From NCBI RefSeq assembly GCF_000373965.1, contig NZ_KB892835.1, forward strand, positions 526,985 through 590,984: 64,000 nt of DNA, given 5' to 3'. The notes under the pieces were generated by a model. It had not been told where the DNA came from, did not search any database, and worked only from the letters and a program-made list of their open reading frames with translations. The DNA is from Uliginosibacterium gangwonense DSM 18521 (GTDB lineage: Bacteria > Pseudomonadota > Gammaproteobacteria > Burkholderiales > Rhodocyclaceae). Position numbers and translations under genes: made by a program. Positions 35,851 to 44,725 of this stretch are shown here, in pieces. Positions within the stretch are counted from its first letter, which is position 1; the number at the start of each line of letters is the position of its first letter.

Positions 35851-37596
35851 ATGGTTGATATCGTGAATACTGCAGCTACCAATAACGACGTCATTCTTGA
35901 TGTCCGTCACCTCAAGACCTATTTCGGGACGGGTGACAAGGCGGTGCGTGCCGTCGATGACGTGAGCTTCCAGCTCAAGCGCGGCAAGACGCTCTGTATC
36001 GTGGGTGAGTCCGGTTCGGGTAAATCCGTGACCGCTCGCTCCATCCTCCAGATCGTGGACCCCCCCGGCAAGATCATGGACGGCGAGATCCTGTACTACG
36101 GCAAGGATGCCAAGGGGCAGGATCTGGCTAGGCTCGACGAACGTGGCAAGGAAATCCGCTCCATCCGGGGCCATGAAATTGCCATGATCTTCCAGGAGCC
36201 GATGACCTCGTTGTCGCCCATCCACACGATTGGTGACCAGATCATTGAAGCCATCCTGTTGCACCAGGATGTCAACAAGGAAGAGGCGAAGAACCGTGCG
36301 ATCGAGATGCTGCGCAAGGTTGAAATCCCCAACCCTGCCGTAGCCATTGAAAAGTACACCTTCGAATATTCGGGCGGCATGCGTCAGCGCGCCATGATTG
36401 CTATGGCACTGGCCTGCAACCCGAAGATTTTGATCGCCGATGAACCGACCACCGCGCTGGACGTGACCACCCAGGCCGAAATCCTGGCGTTGATCAAGAA
36501 CCTGCAGGAACAATACGGCATGGCCGTGCTGTTCATTACCCATGACATGGGGGTAGTGGCCGAGATCGCTGACGAAATCGGCGTGATGAAGAACGGGCAC
36601 CTGCTGGAGTTCGGTACGGCCGAAGAAGTGTTCTACACGGCCAAGAACGACTACACCCGCGAGTTGATTGATTCGGTGCGCAAGCTCGAAACTTCTGCCC
36701 GTAAGGCGCGCAAGAACACCACGACCGACCAGAAGCTTATGGAAGTGCGTGGCGTCTCCAAGATCTATCCGGGGCGCAAGGGCTTCCTGGGTGGCAAGAC
36801 CAGCGCCCCGTTCAAGGCGCTCGACAATGTGTCGATCGACCTGTATGAAGGTGAAAACTTGGGGATCGTGGGTGAATCCGGTTCCGGCAAGACCACGCTG
36901 GGCAACTGCATCATCCGCGTGCTCAACCCCTCGGGTGGCGAAGTGCTCTACCGCATGGGTTCCGGTCAGATCGTCGATCTGGCCAAGGCTGGCACGCATG
37001 ATTTGCGCGAAGTCCACCAGGAAATCCGCATGGTCTTCCAAGACCCGTTCGCCTCGCTGAACCCGCGTATGACGATTGCCCAGATCGTGGGCGAGCCGCT
37101 GCTGGTCAGTGGCAAGGCCAAGGGGCAGGCACTGCGCGACCGCGTGACCGAACTGCTGGCTACGGTGGGGTTGCCTGCGATGGCATTGGACCGCTACCCG
37201 CACGCCTTCTCCGGCGGTCAGCGGCAACGGATCGGTATCGCCCGCGCCCTGGCTTGCAACCCGCGTCTGATTATCGCTGATGAAGCCACTTCGGCTCTGG
37301 ACGTGACGCTGCGTTCGCAGATTCTCGACCTGTTGCTGGATCTGCAGGAAAAGCTCAATCTCAGCTTTATCCTGGTCTCGCACGATATCGGCGTGATTCG
37401 TTACTTCTGCGACCGCGTGGCCGTGATGTACAAGGGGCAGTTGGTGGAAGTCGGCGAAGCCGAAAAGATCTGCTCGGCACCGGATCATGCCTACACCAAG
37501 GCGCTGATCTCCGCTGTGCCAGGCACCCACCCGCAAGACAAGCGCATCATGAACCGCCACCGCTACAACGCTGAGGCGCCAAGCAAGGTCGCTTGA
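35851..37596 (+). CDS. ABC transporter ATP-binding protein, DppD-DppF fusion
   Basis: 581 aa with two complete ATPase domains. First: Walker A GESGSGKSVTAR (about residue 53), Q-loop MIFQEPMTSL, signature YSGGMRQRAMIAMALAC, Walker B ILIADEPTTALDVT. Second from about residue 295: GESGSGKTTLGN, MVFQDPFASLNP, FSGGQRQRIGIARALAC, LIIADEATSALDVT. Each half ends in an oligopeptide-transporter C-terminal extension. AGGAA directly abuts the ATG, so a GTG at 35863 is an alternative start. One polypeptide therefore supplies both motor subunits for the two permeases. Confidence 0.93.
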   Translation: MVDIVNTAATNNDVILDVRHLKTYFGTGDKAVRAVDDVSFQLKRGKTLCIVGESGSGKSVTARSILQIVDPPGKIMDGEILYYGKDAKGQDLARLDERGKEIRSIRGHEIAMIFQEPMTSLSPIHTIGDQIIEAILLHQDVNKEEAKNRAIEMLRKVEIPNPAVAIEKYTFEYSGGMRQRAMIAMALACNPKILIADEPTTALDVTTQAEILALIKNLQEQYGMAVLFITHDMGVVAEIADEIGVMKNGHLLEFGTAEEVFYTAKNDYTRELIDSVRKLETSARKARKNTTTDQKLMEVRGVSKIYPGRKGFLGGKTSAPFKALDNVSIDLYEGENLGIVGESGSGKTTLGNCIIRVLNPSGGEVLYRMGSGQIVDLAKAGTHDLREVHQEIRMVFQDPFASLNPRMTIAQIVGEPLLVSGKAKGQALRDRVTELLATVGLPAMALDRYPHAFSGGQRQRIGIARALACNPRLIIADEATSALDVTLRSQILDLLLDLQEKLNLSFILVSHDIGVIRYFCDRVAVMYKGQLVEVGEAEKICSAPDHAYTKALISAVPGTHPQDKRIMNRHRYNAEAPSKVA

Positions 37597-37615
37597 TCTG
37601 TCTGCCGCGTTATGC

Positions 37616-37656
37616 AAAAGGCTGCCCGATTTTCGGGCAGCCTTTTTGTTTTTTTG
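37616..37656 (+). terminator. Strong rho-independent terminator after the ABC operon
   Basis: AAAGGCTGCCCGA/TCGGGCAGCCTTT stem followed by two T-tracts, 20 nt after the ATPase stop codon. Confidence 0.93.
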
Positions 37657-37665
37657 CGACAGGGA

Positions 37666-37875
37666 TCACGGTCGGCGCCACTGCAACATCCAGACCCACA
37701 GCGGGGTATTCGCCGAGAATGCAAAGCCCACCCCTATCTTGCGTAATGACACGTCTGTCTCTTCATCTGATTGCGTACTAAGCCAAGCAGACCATACGCC
37801 CAAATACGGGTACGGAATTTTGAGGCGCGGCTTTTTCGCCACAGATGGAGATGCAGGTGTCGGCGGGATTATCAT
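37666..37875 (-). CDS. Possible small protein (69 aa), uncertain
   Basis: An open frame on the minus strand with a protein-like C-terminal part rich in aromatic residues (KIPYPYLGVWSAWLS, then FAFSANTPLWVWMLQW). It could start at ATG 37875 or TTG 37887; neither has a good ribosome site. No family is recognised and it lies in a gap whose main job is likely to be the promoter of the aldolase gene. It may be chance. Confidence 0.25.
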   Translation of the reverse strand: MIIPPTPASPSVAKKPRLKIPYPYLGVWSAWLSTQSDEETDVSLRKIGVGFAFSANTPLWVWMLQWRRP

Positions 37876-37940
37876 TTCGCCAAACAAGCATGTCGCAAAA
37901 TCACTGCGCCGCGCATATCACAATACCGAGAGGAGACAGC

Positions 37941-38942
37941 ATGAAAAGCCTGGATAGCAAACTTGCCCGCATGCGTAGTGGGCACTATCAGCCGAGCGAC
38001 TTCATCATCGCCGACGCCAAAGATGCCGAAATGGCGACGGGCCTGATGGCGCCTGGCCCTGCGCGAGATGCCCATGGAAATACCCTGGAGGCGCAGATTG
38101 CACCCCGCGCCGCCTATTTTGCGGCGATCCGGCAGATGGTTCAATCCGGGCTTGTCGACATCATGCTCATGAGTGCGGCCATGGGCGAGGCGCTGGTGGC
38201 AGAAAATGTCTTCGCCCACAGCCCGGTGACCCCGGCAGTGCGCTACAACGATACCACTGACATCTGGTCGCCTCGTGGCGGAGCCTATCTGCATGAACCG
38301 TCTGTGCCACACCGCACTGCGCGGCTGGATCAGGTGCGCAGATTCGTGGATCTGGGCCTGTATTCGGTCACTTTCTCCAACCGGGTGGCAGAGGATATTC
38401 GCACGCTCGAAGCCTATGCCGCTTTCCGGGTCGAGGCCCAGGCAGCAGGCGTCCGGCATTTCCTGGAAGTGTTCAATCCGGCTTTCTCGATAGGCGTGGC
38501 GCCTACGCAAATTGGATTTTATATTGCCGATTGCATAACGCGATGTCTGGCCGGGATGGTCAGTGCCGAGGCCCCGCTATTCCTCAAGATCGCCTACAAC
38601 GGGCGAGCTGCAATGGAGCAACTGAGCAGTTACGACCCCGGACGGATCATTGTCGGCATCCTCGGGGGCGCCAAGGGAACCACGCGCGATACCTTTGAAT
38701 TGTTGGCACGTGCCGAAGCCGCCGGTGCGCGCGTGGCACTGTTTGGGCGCAAGATCAACTACGCCGAAGACCCACTTGCCCTTGTGACCCTGATGCGTCA
38801 CGTCGTGGCGCACGAAATCAGCCCCCAGGATGCCGTGCATGCCTATCACGACACGCTGCATAAAAAAGGACTGCGCCCGCTGCGGATGCTGGATGACGAT
38901 CAGCTACTCAGTGATCCGGTTCTGCGTGCGGAGGCGGCATGA
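37941..38942 (+). CDS. Class I aldolase-like TIM-barrel protein (DhnA/LsrF-like), substrate unknown
   Basis: 333 aa from ATG 37941 (GAGGAGA 5 nt upstream); the frame extends upstream without support. The C-terminal half has the DhnA/LsrF pattern: LFLKIAYNGRAAMEQ, whose Lys is a candidate Schiff-base residue, then IIVGILGGAKGTTRDTFELL and AEAAGARVALFGRKINYAED, a phosphate-binding GR-N-like loop. Earlier segments (RYNDTTDIWSPRGG) are less typical of fructose-bisphosphate aldolases. Its stop overlaps the start of a PfkB kinase by 4 nt, so a kinase-then-aldolase pathway for one sugar is likely. I cannot name the substrate. Confidence 0.7.
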   Translation: MKSLDSKLARMRSGHYQPSDFIIADAKDAEMATGLMAPGPARDAHGNTLEAQIAPRAAYFAAIRQMVQSGLVDIMLMSAAMGEALVAENVFAHSPVTPAVRYNDTTDIWSPRGGAYLHEPSVPHRTARLDQVRRFVDLGLYSVTFSNRVAEDIRTLEAYAAFRVEAQAAGVRHFLEVFNPAFSIGVAPTQIGFYIADCITRCLAGMVSAEAPLFLKIAYNGRAAMEQLSSYDPGRIIVGILGGAKGTTRDTFELLARAEAAGARVALFGRKINYAEDPLALVTLMRHVVAHEISPQDAVHAYHDTLHKKGLRPLRMLDDDQLLSDPVLRAEAA

Positions 38943-39964
38943 GTACCACCCGCTCCGGCGTGATTTGTGGCGGCTGCTGGCTGGTGGATCACAACAACTC
39001 GATCGCGCACTGGCCAGAGGAAGAAACACTGGCGAATATCCTGACGCGTACCACGGATGGGGGCGGCCCGGCGCACAACATGGCCATTGATCTGGCCCGG
39101 CTGGGCGCAACATTTCCTCTGTGGGCGATGGGCGCGGTCGGGGCTGATGATGCGGGACGATTCTTGCAGGCATCATGTCATCAACATGGCATTGATGCCT
39201 CGCGCCTGCGGGTGATAGAAAATGTAGCGACTTCACATACGGATGTCATGACCGTGGCGTCAAGTGGCAAGCGTACCTTCTTTCATCACCAAGGGGCGAA
39301 TGCCCACTTGAGCCCCGATGATTTTGATTTCAGCGATATTCCCGCACGTATCCTGCACCTTGGCGCCCCTGGCATTCACGCCAGGATGGATGCCCCGTGG
39401 CAAGAGGAGGCGAACGGCTGGGTCGGCGTGCTGAAAAGAGCCAGAAATCAAGGTATTTGGACGAATCTGGAAATGATCTCCGCCGAACCGGCAGAAATCC
39501 GTCATCTGGTCGGGCCGTGCCTACCACATCTGGATAGCCTCATCATCAATGATTACGAAGCCGGGGCGCTCAGTGGCATCAATATTGTGTGCGGCGGGCT
39601 GACCGATGTGGCAGCGGCGAGACGTGCGGCACTTAACCTGCTCGGTGCCGCAAGCCTGCAATGTGTGGTGATTCATTATCCCACCGGATGCGTTGCGGCC
39701 AGCCGTGGTGAGAGTAATGTCATAATTCACCCCTCGGTGCAGGTGCCACCGGAGGCGATTGTAGGGGCCAATGGCGCAGGGGACGCTTTTGCTGCTGGGG
39801 TATTGTATGGCCTGCATGAAAAATGGCCTTTACATGAGGGGTTGGAACTCGGGCTCGCCGCCGCAGCCTCCGCCTTGCGTTCAGTCTCCACGACGGGTGC
39901 GGTTGCTACCGTGGAAGAATGCAAAGGGCTCATCAGGCGCTGGGGCTGGCGTGCCGTGTCATGA
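38939..39964 (+). CDS. PfkB-family carbohydrate kinase
   Basis: 341 aa. Ribokinase-like fold: N-terminal TDGGGPAHNMAIDLARLGA (sugar-binding GG motif), LWAMGAVGADDAGRFL, and the C-terminal catalytic motif GANGAGDAFAAGVLYGLHEK containing the base Asp and anion hole. Starts inside the aldolase stop (ATGA), so expression is coupled. Phosphorylates an unknown sugar, presumably making the aldolase substrate. Lies downstream of an oligosaccharide-type importer, from which it is separated by a terminator. Confidence 0.88.
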   Translation: MSTTRSGVICGGCWLVDHNNSIAHWPEEETLANILTRTTDGGGPAHNMAIDLARLGATFPLWAMGAVGADDAGRFLQASCHQHGIDASRLRVIENVATSHTDVMTVASSGKRTFFHHQGANAHLSPDDFDFSDIPARILHLGAPGIHARMDAPWQEEANGWVGVLKRARNQGIWTNLEMISAEPAEIRHLVGPCLPHLDSLIINDYEAGALSGINIVCGGLTDVAAARRAALNLLGAASLQCVVIHYPTGCVAASRGESNVIIHPSVQVPPEAIVGANGAGDAFAAGVLYGLHEKWPLHEGLELGLAAAASALRSVSTTGAVATVEECKGLIRRWGWRAVS

Positions 39965-40072
39965 TGTTTGAAGGATCAAGGAATCGCATGGCATGTTACT
40001 GGGTAGCATGTGGAATGGTTTAAAACGTCAAGCCCGGTTAGTGTTGGGGGACGTGCTTTTCAAGAGAGCCTT

Positions 40073-41284
40073 ATGCCTAACGCCATAAATAGCCAAGTGT
40101 TCGAGTTCCGTTCTAATCCATCTATCTTTGATGAAGCCAAACAAAAGAGGATTCTCTGGTGCCTTGTGACGTTGGCGGTTGTTGTGTTGATAGTGCTGTA
40201 TTTTGGTGCGGAAAAGGAGCCGGGAATTGGCGCCTGGGTAGCATGGCGAGACAGTTGCTTACGTAACCCGATTTTGTTGGTGGTTGTTTTGCAAGCCGTC
40301 ATCTGTTTTTTGACCATTAAAATTCAGGCTTTGCAACGCCGGAGTTCCTTGGTGATAGATGCGGATGCACTGACGCATCGTTGCGATGTGCCACGTGTCT
40401 TGAAGCCATTTCTGCGTTGGAATTGGCGCATCCCTCTGCGGGAGATCGTGGCGGTTGAAATTGTCCCGCAGCCTGTGCAGGCACACATCACTAGTCTGGA
40501 AACTGCCTTCTTGCGCATTCAGACGCGGGAGAGGCTTCCTCGTATGCTGACGCCAGCAAGTTGGCATGTTTTAGGGTATCCCATTCGGGTGGAATTGATA
40601 CCTGCCCGCAAAATAGGCCCTTTCTCCAGCTCGCAAACCTTGTGGACTTTGCCGGAAAATCAGTGCATTTTGCGTGAGGCATTGAATGGCCTGCCTCTGG
40701 TCAGGGCTTTGCGGGAGCGTGGAATATCCGTTGTGGACAAGATATCCACAACGGATGCGATAAGCCAAGATATGCTCGCTCATCGCGCTGTGAAATTTGC
40801 GCTGACAGTCGGTTTACTCCTTGTGACCTCATCGCTGTTATTGATGATGTGGCGCGCCAACCAACATCTTCAAATGTCTTTTTCCATTTGGGTGTATGCA
40901 GGATTGGTTGCTGCCGCCCTCGCGGTCATGGGGCTGTTTTCTTGGCAGGAAACCAAGTGCGCTCCAATTGCGCATAGCGTTGCTGCAATGTTTATTTTGT
41001 GTGTAGGGATTAGCATGGCATTTCAGCCCTTGATTTTGTTTGCCAATGGTTTTTTGTATGACATGGAGCAGACACAGGCTTTTGTTGCGGAAGCCGGGGT
41101 GCTCAAACCTGTTGGCGCTCAGAGTGGGATTGGCCGGATCGAATTGCCTGGCTTCCAAAGCCGTATTGCGTGGCTCAAGGACGGAACGCACCTGCAGCTT
41201 ACTGTAAAGCAAGGCCGTCTGGGATTGTGGGAGTATGACGATGCCCCGTTGCGTGTAGCAGCGGATGCCCAGGGAATCCGCTAG
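40073..41284 (+). CDS. Multi-pass membrane protein with PH-like loop, unknown function
   Basis: 403 aa from ATG 40073 (AAGAGAG upstream); a GTG at 40010 would add 21 residues. About five hydrophobic segments: residues 27-45, 68-84, 243-262, 271-292 and 303-328. Between the second and third, a soluble region with a bPH-like pattern (LVIDADALTHRC, WRIPLREIVAVEIVP, AFLRIQTRERL). A C-terminal soluble tail follows the last segment. No family is recognised. It is 108 nt after the kinase gene and is closed by the terminator at 41413; co-transcription with the kinase is possible. Confidence 0.65.
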   Translation: MPNAINSQVFEFRSNPSIFDEAKQKRILWCLVTLAVVVLIVLYFGAEKEPGIGAWVAWRDSCLRNPILLVVVLQAVICFLTIKIQALQRRSSLVIDADALTHRCDVPRVLKPFLRWNWRIPLREIVAVEIVPQPVQAHITSLETAFLRIQTRERLPRMLTPASWHVLGYPIRVELIPARKIGPFSSSQTLWTLPENQCILREALNGLPLVRALRERGISVVDKISTTDAISQDMLAHRAVKFALTVGLLLVTSSLLLMMWRANQHLQMSFSIWVYAGLVAAALAVMGLFSWQETKCAPIAHSVAAMFILCVGISMAFQPLILFANGFLYDMEQTQAFVAEAGVLKPVGAQSGIGRIELPGFQSRIAWLKDGTHLQLTVKQGRLGLWEYDDAPLRVAADAQGIR

Positions 41285-41634
41285 AGGCGGTGGGATATAT
41301 GCATTTGGAGTATGTTGTGGATTGTGTTCACCAGAATCTGGAACGCTAGAGGTTTTCTGCAGCTGAAAATGATGCTTATAGTGGGTCTGATGAGGAACGT
41401 GGAGGGGAAGAAGCGGAGGCATGGCCTCCGTTTTTTACTGACGTGTGATGCTTTGGCGTTCTCTTGTTTGTTTGATGGGAAAACAATAACTACCCAGTTG
41501 TACAGTAGCCGATTCGTACATGGCTAACAGCTATTCGAATCATAGACAGCCGGTATGCCCTATATATGATGTTTGGGTCCTTGAGTCATAGAGGACGAAA
41601 TCTGGGCATAAGCTGAATAAATAAGGAGACTGAA
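41285..41634. other. Intergenic region upstream of the GH54 gene, 350 bases
   Basis: Contains the terminator at 41413-41436 and then about 200 AT-rich bases that should hold the GH54 promoter. A TATATATGATG stretch near 41572 could be a -10 region but I find no good -35 at the right distance. AAGGAGA precedes the GH54 ATG. I found no AraC-like CCATA site here. Confidence 0.5.
41413..41436 (+). terminator. Rho-independent terminator
   Basis: CGGAGGC-atg-GCCTCCG followed by TTTTTT, about 130 nt after the membrane protein stop. Confidence 0.88.
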
Positions 41635-43155
41635 ATGTTGACCCATCACACGCAGTGGATGTTGGGCGGACTCCGCCCGCAGGATGAAGTGACCCACAGT
41701 GCATCTATTTTTACCTTCGTCAAAACAAGACTCTTTGTACTATTCGCGTTTTTATTTTTCCTGTTTGCAGGAAGCATGCAAAATGCTTTGGCTGCAACCG
41801 GCCCGTGCGATATCTATGCTGCAGGCAGCACGCCATGTGTTGCGGCGCACAGTACGGTACGGGCATTGTTTGGGTGGTATAGCGGCAAGCTTTATCAGGT
41901 CAAGCGTGCAACCGATGGCACCACGCAGGATATTAGTGTCTTGTCTGCAGGCGGAGTGGCCAATGCCGCTGCGCAGGATACATTCTGTGCCGGTTCGGTG
42001 TGCACCATCACGAAGATCTATGATCAGTCCGGGTATGGCAATGATTTGACTGTCGCGCCCGCGGGTGGGAATGGCAGTGCTGATATTGCAACCAATGCCA
42101 CTGCGTTGAAAGTGACCGTGGGCGGGAAGTCTGCCTACGCGCTCTATGTCTCGGCGGGAGTGGGCTATCGGCGCAACATCACTTCGGGTATCGCAACAGG
42201 CAGTGCATCAGAAGGTATCTACATGGTGACCAGCGCAGCCCATGTGAATGATGGCTGTTGTTTTGACTATGGCAATGCAGAAACCAGTAATAATGACACT
42301 GGCAACGGCCACATGGATGCCGTCTACTTTGGCCGACTGTGCTGGTTTGCATGCACGGGGGCAGGCCCCTGGGTGATGGCAGACCTTGAGAATGGCCTTT
42401 TTCTTGGCGGTAATGGTAGCAACACGAATAACACGGGTCGAAATACCACCTATGTCACAGCCATGGTCAAGCAAGATGCCACGACCTATTCGATTCGGGA
42501 TGGCGATGCACAATCCGGCGGCCTGAAAACCGATTATGCCGGGCCGCTCCCCACGACAAGTGGATATGTGCCTTTTCACAAAGAAGGTGCCATCATCCTG
42601 GGTATTGGCGGCGACAACAGTAAAGTGGCTGTCGGCAATTTCTATGAAGGTGCAATGACAAGCGGCAAACCTTCCGATGCTACAGAAGATGCCGTGCAGG
42701 CCAACATTGTTGCGGCGGGTTACAGTGGCAGTGCTACGGGCTCCTATAAGCGACTTGTTAACCAGAACAGCAACAAGTGTATGGATGTGCAGCAGCCCAA
42801 CACCAGTTCAGGTGCCAATGTCGATCTCTATACCTGCAATGGGTATGCTTGGCAGAGCTGGCTGTTGGTGGATCTGGGTAATGGTTACGTGAGCATTGTC
42901 AGTGAGAACAGTGGCATGTGTCTGGATGTGAATGGCGCTTCCACTGCCAATGGTGCAAACGTGGCTCAGTACACCTGTAACGGTGGCGCCAACCAGCAAT
43001 GGCAGGTCACGACGACGACTGCACCTTGGTTCCGTCTGACTGCGCGTAACAGCGGCAAGGTGCTGGATGTTGCCAACTGCGGCACGGCCGATACCACCAA
43101 CATTCAACAGTGGGCTTGGCTGAATAATGCTTGCCAACAATGGAAGCTGCAGTAA
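41635..43155 (+). CDS. Secreted alpha-L-arabinofuranosidase, GH54, with ricin-type (CBM13) domain
   Basis: 506 aa. A long basic N-region is followed by a hydrophobic signal at about residues 32-52 (cleavage near ALA-ATG). Residues 57-365 are a GH54 catalytic domain, very like fungal AbfB: GPCDIYAAGSTPCVAAHSTV, DTFCAGSVCTITKIYDQSGY, CCFDYGNAET, GPWVMADLENGLF, KEGAIILGIGGDNS. Disulfide cysteines are conserved. Residues 370-506 form a beta-trefoil with QXW-type repeats (WQSW, NQQWQV, CQQWKL), instead of the CBM42 found in fungal enzymes. It would release L-arabinose from arabinan or arabinoxylan side chains outside the cell and feed the araBDA route. Confidence 0.92.
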   Translation: MLTHHTQWMLGGLRPQDEVTHSASIFTFVKTRLFVLFAFLFFLFAGSMQNALAATGPCDIYAAGSTPCVAAHSTVRALFGWYSGKLYQVKRATDGTTQDISVLSAGGVANAAAQDTFCAGSVCTITKIYDQSGYGNDLTVAPAGGNGSADIATNATALKVTVGGKSAYALYVSAGVGYRRNITSGIATGSASEGIYMVTSAAHVNDGCCFDYGNAETSNNDTGNGHMDAVYFGRLCWFACTGAGPWVMADLENGLFLGGNGSNTNNTGRNTTYVTAMVKQDATTYSIRDGDAQSGGLKTDYAGPLPTTSGYVPFHKEGAIILGIGGDNSKVAVGNFYEGAMTSGKPSDATEDAVQANIVAAGYSGSATGSYKRLVNQNSNKCMDVQQPNTSSGANVDLYTCNGYAWQSWLLVDLGNGYVSIVSENSGMCLDVNGASTANGANVAQYTCNGGANQQWQVTTTTAPWFRLTARNSGKVLDVANCGTADTTNIQQWAWLNNACQQWKLQ

Positions 43156-43195
43156 GTAAATCCTGTTACAGGCAAATCTGATTGTTGTACGTGTC

Positions 43196-43243
43196 AAACA
43201 CACCGGCCACCCTTGGCAATTGCCCAGGGTGGCCGGTGTGTTT
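43196..43243. terminator. Bidirectional terminator, 48-nt near-perfect palindrome
   Basis: Arms 43196-43213 and 43226-43243 are exact reverse complements (18 bp), and the centre GGCAATTGCC is itself a palindrome; only one base pair mismatches. A/T ends give a short T-run on both strands. It separates the convergent GH54 (plus) and proB (minus) genes and can end both transcripts. Confidence 0.85.
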
Positions 43244-43250
43244 GGGGTGT

Positions 43251-44366
43251 CTAGCGAACCACCAGATTGTCGCGGTGGATCAGTTCCACTTCATCCACGT
43301 AACCCAGCAGTGCTTCAATGTCGCCACTGCCGTGGTGGGCGATGCGGCGGGTTTCGGTGCTGTCGTAATTGACCAGACCACGGGCAATTTCATTGCCTTG
43401 CGGGTCGCAGCAGGCTACGACTGCGCCGCGCCCAAAATCGCCTTCCACACTCACCACACCAACTGGCAACAGGCTGGCGCCACCCATCAGGGCTTTGATG
43501 GCACCGTTGTCCAGCGTCAGCGTACCGGCCAGTTGCAGGTGGTCTGCCATCCATTGCTTACGCGCGGCCAGCGGGGTGCTGGAGGCGTAGAGCAGGGTGC
43601 CCAGGGCTTCGCCTGTTGCCAGGCGGAGCAGGGGATCGGTTTCGCGGCCCGAGGCGATCAGGGTATGTGCCCCGCTGCTCGCTGCGCGTTGTGCTGCGCG
43701 GATCTTGGTAATCATGCCGCCGCGCGAGATGCCGGTGCCTGCACCCCCTGCCATGGCTTCATAGGCGCTGTCTTCGGCCTGCCCTTCGCTAATGAGGGTG
43801 GCATTGGGATCTTTACGTGGGTCAGCCGTGTAGAGGCCTTTCTGATCGGTGAGGATGATCAGTGCATCGGCTTCAATCAGGTTGGCGACCAGCGCGCCGA
43901 GGGTGTCGTTATCGCCGAACTTGATTTCGTCGGTCACGACGGTGTCGTTTTCGTTGATGATCGGCACCACACCCAGCCCCAGCAGGGTGGAGAGGGTGGT
44001 GCGGGCATTCAGGTAGCGCAGGCGGTCAGCCAGGTCGGCATGGGTGAGCAGGATCTGCGCTGTCTTCAAGCCGAACTGGCTGAACGCGCCCTCATAGGCT
44101 TGCGCCAGCCCCATCTGCCCCACTGCTGCAGCGGCTTGCAGGGCGTGGGTTTCCGCCGGGCGCGTTGCCCAGCCCAGGCGTTGCATGCCTTCAGCAATGG
44201 CGCCGCTGGACACCATCACGATCTCGCGCCCTTCAGCGCGCAAGGCGGCTATCTGGCGGGCCCAATCGGCAATGGCGGCGCGGTCCAGCCCCTCGCCATT
44301 GTTGGTGACCAGGGCACTCCCTACTTTTACGACGAGGCGTCGGGCGGAACGGATGGTGTGGCGCAT
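43251..44366 (-). CDS. proB: Glutamate 5-kinase
   Basis: First step of proline synthesis. 371 aa from ATG 44366 (E. coli 367); the open frame reaches 59 codons further upstream without conservation. Kinase domain: [49 protein letters not shown] and [18 protein letters not shown]-terminal PUA domain occupies about residues 280-371 ([20 protein letters not shown]). Lies downstream of obg, the common betaproteobacterial order, but a gene remnant intervenes. Ribosome site weak. Confidence 0.95.
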   Translation of the reverse strand: MRHTIRSARRLVVKVGSALVTNNGEGLDRAAIADWARQIAALRAEGREIVMVSSGAIAEGMQRLGWATRPAETHALQAAAAVGQMGLAQAYEGAFSQFGLKTAQILLTHADLADRLRYLNARTTLSTLLGLGVVPIINENDTVVTDEIKFGDNDTLGALVANLIEADALIILTDQKGLYTADPRKDPNATLISEGQAEDSAYEAMAGGAGTGISRGGMITKIRAAQRAASSGAHTLIASGRETDPLLRLATGEALGTLLYASSTPLAARKQWMADHLQLAGTLTLDNGAIKALMGGASLLPVGVVSVEGDFGRGAVVACCDPQGNEIARGLVNYDSTETRRIAHHGSGDIEALLGYVDEVELIHRDNLVVR

Positions 44367-44573
44367 GATGAAGTGGTGAGGCAAATAAATTCGGCACGAG
44401 CCGATGGAAGCCACTATTTTAAAGCGGTATCGACTTGGCGGGGCGACGTGTTGAAGTAGCGCGGTAGAGTTGGAAGCCCTTTGCCACTTCATCCATGGTC
44501 TGGCTGTGCTCAACGCGGGAGGTGAATTGTATTCTGGAGGCAATTCCCTGTAGTTTGAAGAACCAGAACAGGC

Positions 44574-44690
44574 TCATCTACGCAGGTAGAGATAGAGCGG
44601 AATCCCGGCCGTGATATCGAATCCGCCGCCGGCACCGGCAAGCAGAATGTTACGGGATTTGGCGATGGCGTCAAAAAACGGGATTCTCAT
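44574..44690 (-). pseudogene. Truncated DUF1152-type gene (N-terminal 38 residues only)
   Basis: A short minus-strand frame reads MRIPFFDAIAKSRNILLAGA then GGGFDITAGIPLYLYLRR and stop. This matches the start of DUF1152 proteins (about 300 aa), where a GGGFD nucleotide-binding-like glycine loop follows the first strand. The match ends at LYLYLR, and neither other frame of the next 60 bases continues it, so the remaining gene appears deleted. It lies between obg and proB, where a full gene is not usually found. A real 38-aa protein is less likely. Confidence 0.55.
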
Positions 44691-44725
44691 GATGTCGCGC
44701 GGCAGAAAATTGAGGAAGCAGGGAC

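Noticed and set aside
35839-37617. 592-codon open frame antisense to the double ATPase
   Set aside because: The sense strand has all ATPase motifs twice; the antisense product is His/Gln-rich with no recognisable domain.
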